A stretch of DNA of 40,210 nucleotides, taken from assembly GCA_902805675.1 (NCBI GenBank), contig CADCTA010000059.1, positions 1 through 40,210 of the forward strand, given 5' to 3'. Made by a program: the position numbers and the translations under genes. The notes beneath the pieces are model-generated. The model had not been told where the DNA came from and ran no database searches. It was given only the letters and a program-made list of their open reading frames with translations. This DNA is from an uncultured Chthoniobacterales bacterium. GTDB lineage: Bacteria; Verrucomicrobiota; Verrucomicrobiia; Chthoniobacterales; UBA10450. Shown one piece after another: positions 32,345-40,210 of this stretch. Numbering within the stretch: the first letter of the stretch is position 1; each line of letters begins with the position of its first letter.

Positions 32345-35300
32345 ATGGGAGCTAACGGTCAATCCGCTGCGCCACTGCGGCTCCTCGTTGTCGCCGCTGG
32401 CTCGCCACTCGAGTCGCCACTTGCTACCGCGCTGCGCCGGGGCGGCGCGGAAATCCGGATGCCGCGGACGGAGGACGAATACTGCGCGCTGCTAGGACCT
32501 CACCTCGATGCGGTGATCTGCGCTTCCGGTGTTCCGGGGTTTGATGCCGCGAAGGTGCTGGGTGCGATGGAGGAGCGGCTCCTCGATCTCCCCTTCATCA
32601 TCGTTTCCCCTCCGGAGGACGACACCGGCGCGCACCAACTGATCGCGGCGGGCGCGACGGATTACGTCCGGTCCGATCAACTCGCTTGCCTGCCGCGTGT
32701 GATCCAGCACGCTCTGGAGCGCCGCGCGTTTCGACGTGAGCGCCAGGCCGCGGAAAAGGCGCTTGCCGCGCTTCAGACTCAGCATTCGCTCATTCTGAAT
32801 GCAATCGGCGATGGCGTGCATCGACTCGACCTCGAGGGCAACATCCTGTTCGAGAATCCAGCCGGTGCGAAGATGCTCGGCTGGCAGCCACTCGACCTCG
32901 TCGGCCGATCGGCCCATCAGGTGATTCATCGGTCACACCCCGGGAACGGCAACCACAGTGCGGAGGACTGCCCGATGTACGCCACCTTGCGTTCCGGGCA
33001 GATCCGCGCCGCCAGGAAGGAAACGTTTTGGCGTAAAGATGGCACCTCCTTCCAGGCCGAATACATCAGCGCGCCGGTCCGAGATCATGCCGGCCAGCTG
33101 CTCGGCTCGGTGGTGACATTCCGGGACGTGAGCCAACGCGTGATGGCCGAGCAGGAATTGCGGCGCAGCGAGCTGCTGTTGCGCGAGGTGACGGATGCCA
33201 TGCCGCAGATCGTGTGGGCCAGCGGGGCGGACGGCCGGCTCGATTACTTCAACTACCAGGCGCTCGTGTACAGCGGACGGTCTCATGAGGAGCTGGTGGA
33301 GCGCGGCTGGCGGGGGCTCGTTCATGCGAAGGATCTGGAGCGGACGCGACGTCGCTGGAGGCACGCGATCGAGACCGGTTCAAATTACGAGATCGAGTAC
33401 CGCCTCAAGCGCGCTTCGGATGGTTCATACCGGTGGCATCTCGGGCGGGCGCTGCCGGTGCGGGATGCGAATGGCATCATCGTGCGTTGGTTTGGCACCT
33501 GCACCGACATTGACGATCAGAAGAAGGCGCAGGAAACGCTCCGCCGCAGTGAGGAGAATCTCGCAATCGCCCAACGCGTGGCGCAGACCGGCAGCTGGGA
33601 GATGCCGCTCCACGCCGATGTAGAAGAGGCGGAGCGCGCGCTGGCGTGGTCGGATGAAACCTTCCGGATCTTCGGCCTCGCGCCGGGCGCGGAGAAGATC
33701 ACGCAGGGGCGCTTTTTTGAGTTTGTGCCGCCGGGAGAGCGGCCCGCCATCCTCGCGGCGGTCGAGCAAATGCTGACGACCGATCAGCTGAGTCACGAGC
33801 ATCGCATCATCCTGCGAGACGGCACCGAGCGCGTGGTGCACGAGCAGGCCAGACTCATTCGCGGCGCGGATGGTACCCCACGAAAGGTCATCGGCACCGT
33901 GCAGGACATCACGGAGCGGCGGCAAGCCGAGCACCTTCTCCGGCAACAGGCCGAGATGCTGAATCTCGCGCATGACGCGATCATGGTGCGCGACTTCGAC
34001 AGCGAGGAACTGCTCTTTTGGAACAACGGGGCCGAGCGCCTCTACGGCTGGACCTCGGCGGAGGCACTGCGCCGCACATTTCGCGAGGTGACCCAGGTGG
34101 ATCCGGAGGTGCTGGCCGCAGCGCGCGCCACGCTGCTTTCTTCCGGAGAGTTCCGTCGGGAGGTCGAGCACACCACGAAAGATGGGCGCGGGATCATCGT
34201 GAATGTGCGGTCGACCCTGGTGCGGGATGCTGATGGCCGTCCGCGCTCCGTCCTCAGCATCAACACCGACGTCACGGAGCATAAGAAGCTCGAGGGGCAG
34301 TTCCTCCGCGCCCAACGCCTTGAGAGCATCGGCACGCTGGCCAGTGGCGTCGCCCATGACTTGAACAACATCCTCGCGCCCATCCTCATGTCCGCGCCGT
34401 TGCTGCGGGAGGATCTTCCGCCGGAGATCTCGGAGAGAATTATCACCACGATCGAGGAGAGCGCGCAGCGTGGAGCGCAGATCGTGAAGCAGGTGCTTAC
34501 GTTCGCTCGCGGCGTGGAGGGCGATCGCGTCCTCATCGACCCGACGTACCTGGTCAAGGAGATGGTGCAGATCGCCGGGGAAACATTCCCCAAATCCATC
34601 GGCATCACCGCGCGCTACTCCGACAATGTCTGGCCGGTCGAGGGCGACCCGACGCAACTCCATCAGGTAATCCTTAACCTCTCGGTGAACGCGCGCGATG
34701 CGATGCCGAGCGGCGGGTCGCTTGTCCTCAGCGTCGAGAACTTCACCGTCGACGAGCACTACGCCAGCATGATGCAGGGGGCGAAAGCGGGCCCGCACGT
34801 TCTGATTCGCGCGACCGACACAGGGAGCGGGATCCCGCGCGATCTGCTCGATAAGATATTCGATCCGTTTTTCACCACCAAAGGCGTCGGGAAAGGAACC
34901 GGTCTCGGGCTCTCCACCGCGCTTGGCATCGTGAAGAGTCACGGTGGCTTCCTCTCGGTGCAGAGCGAGCTCGGCAGCGGCACCACTTTCACGATTTTCC
35001 TGCCCGCAGCGGCCGCGACGCGCACGGATGTTTCGCCCGTCGTCGAACCGCCGCCGATACGTGGCAGCGGCGAGACCATCCTCGTGGTCGATGACGAGGC
35101 CAGCATCGCGACGATCACGAAGCTGATCCTGGAGAACCACAACTACCGCGTCCTCACTGCGCACGATGGACCGGAAGCGCTCGCCCTCTTCGCGCAGCAC
35201 ATGGACGGCGTCGACCTCGTCATCACCGATATGATGATGCCGTACATGGATGGCGCAGCCTTGATCCGCACGCTGCAACGGATGAGCGCGCGCGTCCGCT

Positions 35301-35446
35301 TCATCGCCTCGACCGGCCACGGCGATCAGCCGCGCGATGTCGAGCTGCAGGGTTTGGGAGTGACTGCGACGCTGACCAAACCCTATGATGTCGCCCGGCT
35401 TCTCACGACCGTGCAGCAACTCCTCGGAACCCGAAATGGCGCCTGA
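32345..35446 (+). CDS. hybrid histidine kinase with degenerate N-terminal receiver, four PAS domains and C-terminal receiver
   Basis: 1,033 residues. Residues about 10-125 have a receiver fold (LRLLVVAAGSPLESPLATAL; LPFIIVSPPEDDTGAHQL; GATDYVRSDQLACLPRVIQH), but Ala60 stands at the phosphoacceptor position (DAVICASGVPGFD) and the acidic pocket and conserved Lys are lost, so it cannot be phosphorylated in the normal way. Four PAS domains follow (about 148-265, 272-396, 398-530, 532-650). HisKA has GTLASGVAHDLNNILAP with His671; the ATPase has LNLSVNARDAMPSGG, DTGSGIP and FTTKGVGKGTGLGLS; the C-terminal receiver has LVVDDEAS, Asp962 (VITDMMMPYMDG) and Lys in LTKPYD. From the second PAS on it parallels the kinase at 25221 domain for domain, with long identical runs around His671. 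AAAAAGGAG lies 10 to 20 bases before the ATG. Cytoplasmic. Confidence 0.95.
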   Translation: MGANGQSAAPLRLLVVAAGSPLESPLATALRRGGAEIRMPRTEDEYCALLGPHLDAVICASGVPGFDAAKVLGAMEERLLDLPFIIVSPPEDDTGAHQLIAAGATDYVRSDQLACLPRVIQHALERRAFRRERQAAEKALAALQTQHSLILNAIGDGVHRLDLEGNILFENPAGAKMLGWQPLDLVGRSAHQVIHRSHPGNGNHSAEDCPMYATLRSGQIRAARKETFWRKDGTSFQAEYISAPVRDHAGQLLGSVVTFRDVSQRVMAEQELRRSELLLREVTDAMPQIVWASGADGRLDYFNYQALVYSGRSHEELVERGWRGLVHAKDLERTRRRWRHAIETGSNYEIEYRLKRASDGSYRWHLGRALPVRDANGIIVRWFGTCTDIDDQKKAQETLRRSEENLAIAQRVAQTGSWEMPLHADVEEAERALAWSDETFRIFGLAPGAEKITQGRFFEFVPPGERPAILAAVEQMLTTDQLSHEHRIILRDGTERVVHEQARLIRGADGTPRKVIGTVQDITERRQAEHLLRQQAEMLNLAHDAIMVRDFDSEELLFWNNGAERLYGWTSAEALRRTFREVTQVDPEVLAAARATLLSSGEFRREVEHTTKDGRGIIVNVRSTLVRDADGRPRSVLSINTDVTEHKKLEGQFLRAQRLESIGTLASGVAHDLNNILAPILMSAPLLREDLPPEISERIITTIEESAQRGAQIVKQVLTFARGVEGDRVLIDPTYLVKEMVQIAGETFPKSIGITARYSDNVWPVEGDPTQLHQVILNLSVNARDAMPSGGSLVLSVENFTVDEHYASMMQGAKAGPHVLIRATDTGSGIPRDLLDKIFDPFFTTKGVGKGTGLGLSTALGIVKSHGGFLSVQSELGSGTTFTIFLPAAAATRTDVSPVVEPPPIRGSGETILVVDDEASIATITKLILENHNYRVLTAHDGPEALALFAQHMDGVDLVITDMMMPYMDGAALIRTLQRMSARVRFIASTGHGDQPRDVELQGLGVTATLTKPYDVARLLTTVQQLLGTRNGA

Positions 35447-36113
35447 CTCCGCCGCGGATTCGCCGTCTGGAACGCTACGCATTCTCGTGGCCGACGATCA
35501 CCCGATGGTGCGCGAAGGCGCGCGGCTGATGATCGGGAACGTGCCGGGCTGGGAGGTGTGCGGCGTGGCGGAGGACGGCCGCGAAGTCATCGCGCAGGCG
35601 CTGCGGCTCCGCCCCGATGTGATCGTGCTCGACCTTCACATGCCGGAGCTCGACGGCCTCGCGGCGGTGCGCGACATTCGGAAGCAGCTGCCCGCGACGG
35701 AGCTGGTCATCTTCAGCGGCGTGCGCAATGAGGGCCTGATCGAGCAACTCTTCGAAGCCGGCGCGCGCAGTTTCATCGGCAAGGCAGAGGCTGGAGAGGC
35801 TCTGATCGCGGCGATCAGATCGGCGGCGGAGCACAAGCCGTTCTTCACCCCGCAGGTGTCCCAGATTTTATTCGGCCGGTTCATGGGAGATGTACGGCAA
35901 GGGGCGCCCAAAGCTGCGGCCGTGACGAAGCGCGAGCGAGAGATCATCCGGCACATCGCGGACGGCCGCTCGAACAAGGAGGTCGCCGCCGCGCTCGGCA
36001 TCAGCAGTCGCACGGCGGAAACCCATCGCGCCGCGATTATGCGCAAGCTCGGCGCTTCCTCGACCGCGGAGATCGTGCGCTACGCGATCCGCAACGGGAT
36101 CATCGAGGCATAA
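35436..36113 (+). CDS. NarL-type response regulator paired with the second hybrid kinase
   Basis: 225 residues from ATG 35436, overlapping the kinase stop by 11 bases; the longer open frame from 35385 only adds kinase-overlapping sequence. Receiver: ILVADDHPMVREGARLM, Asp66 (VIVLDLHMPELDGL), Lys in SFIGKAEAG. LuxR-type domain (about 160-222): VTKREREIIRHIADGRSNKE, VAAALGISSRTAETHRAAIM, RKLGASSTAEIVRYAIRNG. It differs from the 28810 regulator mainly in the receiver surface and linker, while the recognition helix (TRTTETHRASIM against SRTAETHRAAIM) is nearly unchanged, so the two may bind overlapping DNA sites. Confidence 0.95.
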   Translation: MAPDSAADSPSGTLRILVADDHPMVREGARLMIGNVPGWEVCGVAEDGREVIAQALRLRPDVIVLDLHMPELDGLAAVRDIRKQLPATELVIFSGVRNEGLIEQLFEAGARSFIGKAEAGEALIAAIRSAAEHKPFFTPQVSQILFGRFMGDVRQGAPKAAAVTKREREIIRHIADGRSNKEVAAALGISSRTAETHRAAIMRKLGASSTAEIVRYAIRNGIIEA

Positions 36114-36114
36114 C

Positions 36115-36134
36115 GCGCCGCCGCCTGCCGGCGC
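36115..36134. terminator. GC hairpin between convergent genes
   Basis: GCGCCG (36115-36120) pairs with CGGCGC (36129-36134) around an eight-base loop in the 30-base gap between two convergent genes. There is no T-run on either strand, so it would be at best a weak bidirectional terminator. Confidence 0.3.
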
Positions 36135-36143
36135 ACTGCCAGC

Positions 36144-36944
36144 TCAGTGGTGGAACGGGCACTTGCCCGCAGCCGGTGCCTTTACCGGCTCGAACGGCGC
36201 TCGCCAGTTTTCCTCGACCGCGCGCCCGGAGTACTGTCGCGCTTCGGTCACTTCACCGAAGTCGCTCAGCATCGGGTTGATGCTGCCCTGTAACTGCACG
36301 TCGCGCTCGCGGATCGTCTGCTGCATGCGCTTCCATTTGCCGTCGGCGCGGAGCTTCTCGAATTGCTCGTGCGGGTTGAAGACCATCGCCGGCCAGCGGA
36401 AGCGCCGCGCGTCGCGCGACGCGTTCGGGTGCATGCCGATCACGTAAAGCGCCTGACCGGCAAAGCTGAAGGAGAACTGCGCGTCAGTCGGGTCGGCGGA
36501 AGCCATCGGATCCCAATCGAAATGTGAGGCGTCGAGCCCGTTCAGCCTCTGCAGCTGCTGCCACAGTGCGTGTTCGAATTGCAATTCGTCTTCCGGCGCT
36601 GAGCCGCTGAAGACGGCGACGAAGGTGGCGTACTCGCTTGCTTCGCGGATCTCTGAGCGGGTGAACTCGAACAGGTCCCGCGCGAGATTCGCCGTTGCTG
36701 CTTCGGAACCAAGCTCGTCATAGGCCGCGACAGCATAGGAGCCGGAGTTGAAGGCCGCGCGCGCGCCGACGCAGGGGAATTCCTGCCGCATGACGAAGTC
36801 GCGGAACTCGGCGTGCGCCTCCTGAAGGAGCGGCTGCTCTGTCGATGCGGCAGCGATCCGGCTCGGGACAAGCCCACCGTGCGCCGCTGGTTTCAGCGTG
36901 CTTCCGGCCTCTGCCGTGGCCGCGTCGAACGGGTTGATTGCCAT
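36144..36944 (-). CDS. YqcI/YcgG family protein (GntA-like haem-dependent N-hydroxylase family)
   Basis: About 266 residues if started at MAINPFDAATAEAG (36944); the frame is open 19 codons further to 37001. Family segments: FRDFVMRQEFPCVGARAAFN, YDELGSEAATANLARDLFEF, EYATFVAVFSGSAPEDELQF, EHALWQQLQRLNGLDASHFD, SFSFAGQALYVIGMHPNASR, FRWPAMVFNPHEQFEKLRAD, INPMLSDFGEVTEARQYSGR, and the C-terminal CPFHH. This is the YqcI/YcgG group, which includes the guanitoxin enzyme GntA, a haem-dependent N-hydroxylase of a guanidine-containing amino acid. No other guanitoxin genes are here, so the actual substrate is open (arginine-like compounds are a guess). Cysteine in FPCVGARA and the terminal Cys-Pro-Phe-His-His are candidates for haem or metal contact. 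Convergent with the preceding regulator. Confidence 0.85.
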   Translation of the reverse strand: MAINPFDAATAEAGSTLKPAAHGGLVPSRIAAASTEQPLLQEAHAEFRDFVMRQEFPCVGARAAFNSGSYAVAAYDELGSEAATANLARDLFEFTRSEIREASEYATFVAVFSGSAPEDELQFEHALWQQLQRLNGLDASHFDWDPMASADPTDAQFSFSFAGQALYVIGMHPNASRDARRFRWPAMVFNPHEQFEKLRADGKWKRMQQTIRERDVQLQGSINPMLSDFGEVTEARQYSGRAVEENWRAPFEPVKAPAAGKCPFHH

Positions 36945-37060
36945 CGCGATTTCACTTGGATAACGCGTCACAAACCCCTCGTGGGTGCAAATTTGTCGCA
37001 TCCGCGTAATTAGGGCCGGGCGTTTGCTCTTTAGCTCCGTGGAAATAGATTACCGCCCTC

Positions 37061-40000
37061 GTGGATGAAACCGGCCCGACCTCTGTATCGGCACGTCGCG
37101 TCTGGCTCAAACGAGTCGGTCTCGGGCTGGCCGCGCTTTTCCTTCTCCTCGCGCTTTTTCACCGGCCGATCCTCCAGACGGTAGTCCGCCGCGCGGCTGT
37201 CTATTTCGCCGCGAAGGAGAACCTGAAGCTCGATCTCCGGGTGGAGGGCTCGATCCTAGGCGGGATCGTGCTGCGGAATGTCCACGCGGTTGCCACTGGG
37301 CCGTCGGCTCTGCAGTCGGCGGATGTCGACCTCGTGCGCGTCGACTACAGCTTGCTCGGCTTTCTGCGCGGTGGGATGGCGGAGCTGCTTGAGGACATCG
37401 AGCTGCGCAACGCCTCGATCTTGCTCGATCCTGCCAAGGCGCCGCCGGACGAGGAGGTGGTGAAGGATCAGAAGATCACGTTGCCTGCGTTCTTCCCAGA
37501 CAAGCTGACGCTCTCGGACGTGAACCTGCGGGTGAAATCGCAGCCGCAGGATCTCGTGCTCGAGCGACTGAATCTCACGCTCGATCCGAGCGCGCCAGGC
37601 GAGCTGCGGATCGCCAAGTTACAGCTGGCGAGCGGGAAGAGCTGGAACTCCATCACGGCGACGACGACGTACGAGAACCACAATCTGTTCCTGCGCGATC
37701 TGGTCCTCGACGACCAGACGCGCATCGACGTGGTGAACATCGACGCCTCGAAGATCGGCGAGAGCAAGCTGGACGTGGCGGTGAAAGGAACGGTGGTCGG
37801 TGGCCAGATCGACGGCACTTTCGCGCTGGGGGAGCAGGACAAATCGTTGGGTGCCAATATTAATTTCATCGTCGAAAACACCTCGGTGGAGGCGGTGACG
37901 AAATACCTTGAGCCGCCCGTGATCGAAGAAGGCCGCATCAAAGCACCAGAGGTCGACACGACGAAGCCGGAGCCGACCAAAACGACCGGCCTCGTGAAGC
38001 GGCTCGCCGTCGTGGCGAAGGGGCAACTGGACAAGCCGGCTTCGTGGAACGCGTCAGTCGAAGGCACGATCGAGAGCTTGTCGGCTGGCGGAGTGCTGTT
38101 CGACAGGGTCGTGATTAACGCCACTGCGGCCGAACGGCGCGCGACGATCAACACGCTCGAACTGACCCGCGGCGAGAATCGGATCAGCGTCACAGGCACT
38201 GCGGACTTGCCGGCCGAAACGGAACAGTTCGGTCGTGTGCCGGCGAATTTCCAGCTGCGCGGCAATGTGCCGGACCTGGCATCGCTCACGGCAGGGCTGG
38301 CGCAGCCGATTACCGGTCCGGCAGAGGTGAACGGCCAGATCGAAGTGCGGGACGCGACCATTCACGTCGACCTTGCCGCAGTCGCTGGACCTGTCGATTT
38401 CGGGCAGGGCACCGTAAAGCGAGCCGTCGTGCGGCTGCGCGCGGCGAAGAAAATGCCGCCGCCGATGCCGAATGAAGAAGACGTCGGCAAGGAAACAATC
38501 CCGCCGCCTTACTATGAGAATCTGACGAGCGACGTCGCGTTGGAAGTGACCGACGTGCGCTTCCAGGAGTACGCGATTGATTCCGTGACTGCCGACGTGC
38601 AGAGCGCGGGGCGGGAGGTCACGCTGCAGCAGTTGGTGGTCAACCGCACCGAGAACCGGCTGACTGCGAGCGGGAGGTACGAACTGCCGTTCGACGATGG
38701 TTCGGCGGCTGCGCAGCCGGTCTCTGGAGACGTCTCGTTAGACGCGCCGCGAGTGGGGGATTTCTGGGCTGGCGATTCGCCGAACAAGGTGACGGGCTCG
38801 GTCCAGCTCTCCGCTGGCGCCACGTATCAGGGGCAACTCGGCCCTGGATATTTCAACGTCTACGGCTCGGATGTGCGGGTGCAGAACGTGACCATCCCGC
38901 AGCTCAGCGCGAACGGCACGACAGCCGCAAACATCGTCTACCTCAACGACCTCACCGCGAACCTCAACGCACGCGATTACGTCCGCGCGAACGGCACGGC
39001 AGGCATCGACGCTCCTTACCCATATAGCGGCAGCCTTGCCGTCAGCGTTGCCGACCTGGGGGCGTTCGAGTCCTTCCTGAGCACGCCAGAGAAAAAGACC
39101 GAACTCGCCGGCGCGCTCGCGATCAACTGGCAGGGAAACGGAAGAGTCTCCGACTTCAAGAATAACGGCACGCTCAAGGTGACACTCGACAATGGCCGCT
39201 TCGCCAATCTCAACAACCTCGAAGCAAACATCGAGGCCAACTACACGCCGCAAGAGCTGAACGTGCCGATTGTCTTCGTGCAGAGCGACAAGATGATGTT
39301 CGAAGCGGTCATGCAGGCCAAAGGCCAGACGCTCGAGATCAACAAACTCGAGGTGATGCAAGGGCAGTCGAAGTACGGCGGTGGCTACGTCTCGGTGCCT
39401 TTCGTATGGGAGAACGTGGGGACCGAGCGGCCGTTGTTCCCCGCGGACGGCAAGGTGCTCGTCGGCTTCAAATCGGAGAACATCGAGATCGATAAGCTCA
39501 CCAAAGACTTCGGCGCGGAGGTCCCGGTCGCCGGGTTGGCGAGCGTGAATTTCGAGGCGGACGGCACGATTGAGGATCTGCGCGCGAAAGTCGATCTACA
39601 GCTGACTGGCCTGCGCTCGGAGCAGCTGAAGGATTTCACGCCCGCGACCTTCGGTGTCACCGCGCGCATCGAGAACGATCAACTGGTTGTCGACGGGCGC
39701 TTGCAGCAGGCGCGCATCGAGCCGGTGCAGATCACGGCGAATCTGCCCCTCGATGTGGCGAAGATCATCGAGAACAAGGCGATCGATGAGAACACGCCCG
39801 TTCGCGCGAAGGTCCAGATGCCGCGCAGCTCCGTGAATTTCGTCCGGCAGTTCGTCCCCGCCTTGGCGCGCATCGATGGAAACATGGCGCTCGATGTGAA
39901 CGTCGGCGGGACGATCGCCAATCCCGCATTCAGCGGCTCGGCGGACATGACGATCAACAGCGCGCGCTTTGCGAATCCGACTTTGCCGGCGCTCTCGAAC

Positions 40001-40210
40001 TTCAACGCGCGGCTCGTGTTCGACGGCGACTCGCTGAACTTCCCGCAATTCCGCGGCGAGCTCGCGGGCGGACCTTTCACGCTCAGCGGGCAAATCACCT
40101 TCCCGAAACTCACCGAGCCGAACTTCAATCTTCAGCTCCGCGCCGATGCGGTCCTCGTAGCTCGTAGCGATGATCTCACCGCGCGCGTCGATGCCGACAT
40201 CCGCCTCACC
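37061..40210 (+). CDS. TamB/AsmA-like inner-membrane-anchored envelope protein, N-terminal part
   Basis: The frame starts at GTG 37061 (VDETGPTSVSARRVWLKRVG) and stays open for 1,050 codons to the window end, so the C-terminus is missing. One transmembrane helix (about 19-33, GLGLAALFLLLALF) is followed by periplasmic sequence of repeating short beta-strands typical of AsmA/TamB/YhdP bridge proteins: LKLDLRVEGSILGGIVLRNV, LTLSDVNLRVKSQPQDLVLE, ISVTGTADLPAETEQFGRVP, LTASGRYELPF, LDVNVGGTIANPAFSGSADM, FTLSGQITFPKLTEPNFNLQ. TamB helps insert outer-membrane proteins and the wider group moves phospholipid between membranes. A didermal envelope is implied. The opposite strand has long open frames here, but they are shadows. 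No clear ribosome binding site precedes the GTG, so the exact start is unsure. Confidence 0.85.
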   Translation, partial: MDETGPTSVSARRVWLKRVGLGLAALFLLLALFHRPILQTVVRRAAVYFAAKENLKLDLRVEGSILGGIVLRNVHAVATGPSALQSADVDLVRVDYSLLGFLRGGMAELLEDIELRNASILLDPAKAPPDEEVVKDQKITLPAFFPDKLTLSDVNLRVKSQPQDLVLERLNLTLDPSAPGELRIAKLQLASGKSWNSITATTTYENHNLFLRDLVLDDQTRIDVVNIDASKIGESKLDVAVKGTVVGGQIDGTFALGEQDKSLGANINFIVENTSVEAVTKYLEPPVIEEGRIKAPEVDTTKPEPTKTTGLVKRLAVVAKGQLDKPASWNASVEGTIESLSAGGVLFDRVVINATAAERRATINTLELTRGENRISVTGTADLPAETEQFGRVPANFQLRGNVPDLASLTAGLAQPITGPAEVNGQIEVRDATIHVDLAAVAGPVDFGQGTVKRAVVRLRAAKKMPPPMPNEEDVGKETIPPPYYENLTSDVALEVTDVRFQEYAIDSVTADVQSAGREVTLQQLVVNRTENRLTASGRYELPFDDGSAAAQPVSGDVSLDAPRVGDFWAGDSPNKVTGSVQLSAGATYQGQLGPGYFNVYGSDVRVQNVTIPQLSANGTTAANIVYLNDLTANLNARDYVRANGTAGIDAPYPYSGSLAVSVADLGAFESFLSTPEKKTELAGALAINWQGNGRVSDFKNNGTLKVTLDNGRFANLNNLEANIEANYTPQELNVPIVFVQSDKMMFEAVMQAKGQTLEINKLEVMQGQSKYGGGYVSVPFVWENVGTERPLFPADGKVLVGFKSENIEIDKLTKDFGAEVPVAGLASVNFEADGTIEDLRAKVDLQLTGLRSEQLKDFTPATFGVTARIENDQLVVDGRLQQARIEPVQITANLPLDVAKIIENKAIDENTPVRAKVQMPRSSVNFVRQFVPALARIDGNMALDVNVGGTIANPAFSGSADMTINSARFANPTLPALSNFNARLVFDGDSLNFPQFRGELAGGPFTLSGQITFPKLTEPNFNLQLRADAVLVARSDDLTARVDADIRLT

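Noticed and set aside
37468-39669. minus-strand open frames opposite the TamB-like gene
   Set aside because: They carry no domain, while the plus frame from 37061 is uninterrupted for 1,050 codons with an N-terminal membrane helix and AsmA/TamB-type repeats.
1-40210. CRISPR array, tRNA or rRNA genes, prophage
   Set aside because: I saw no regularly spaced direct repeats, no cloverleaf or rRNA-like segments, and no phage or integrase protein. A dedicated scan (for example tRNAscan) was not possible.

Overview
The window is high-GC bacterial DNA, densely coding, with long open frames on both strands and few clear Shine-Dalgarno sites. My best guess is a soil Verrucomicrobiota of the Chthoniobacterales/Spartobacteria type. 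This is inferred from the overall protein flavour, the palindromic intergenic repeats and an unusual UvrB insert; no rRNA or other decisive marker is present, so the phylum is an inference.

Layout. Positions 1-10,130 hold housekeeping and envelope genes, mostly on the minus strand: an L,D-transpeptidase, a YpfJ-type zinc metallopeptidase, a methyltransferase with a signal peptide, holA, uvrB, and a plus-strand TolB/TPR membrane protein. Every sizeable gap here carries a palindromic repeat of one of two families, and neither family was seen after 10.1 kb. Positions 10,133-15,390 are a tight minus-strand operon: TPR protein, pseudo-receiver/DUF4388 protein, secreted protein, N-acetylmuramoyl-alanine amidase, and NAD(P)HX repair enzyme. 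An ACT-domain protein (minus) and lysS (plus) follow.

Positions 17,576-36,113 form an 18.5-kb signalling island with eleven consecutive signalling genes. On the left are a minus-strand receiver plus receiver-kinase pair, divergent from a membrane PAS kinase and its NarL-type regulator. The centre is kaiC-kaiB, followed with almost no gaps by a six-PAS hybrid histidine kinase, a NarL-type regulator and a membrane PAS protein that has no kinase domain, ended by a good intrinsic terminator. Next come a GAF-PAS-LuxR regulator and a second hybrid kinase/NarL pair that is clearly a paralogue of the first. The reading I favour is a KaiA-less KaiBC timing or stress-phasing module wired to a duplicated two-component output.

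The right end holds a YqcI/YcgG (GntA-like) haem enzyme on the minus strand and, on the plus strand, the first 1,050 codons of a TamB/AsmA-like envelope protein that runs off the window. No rRNA, tRNA, CRISPR array, transposase or prophage gene was found.
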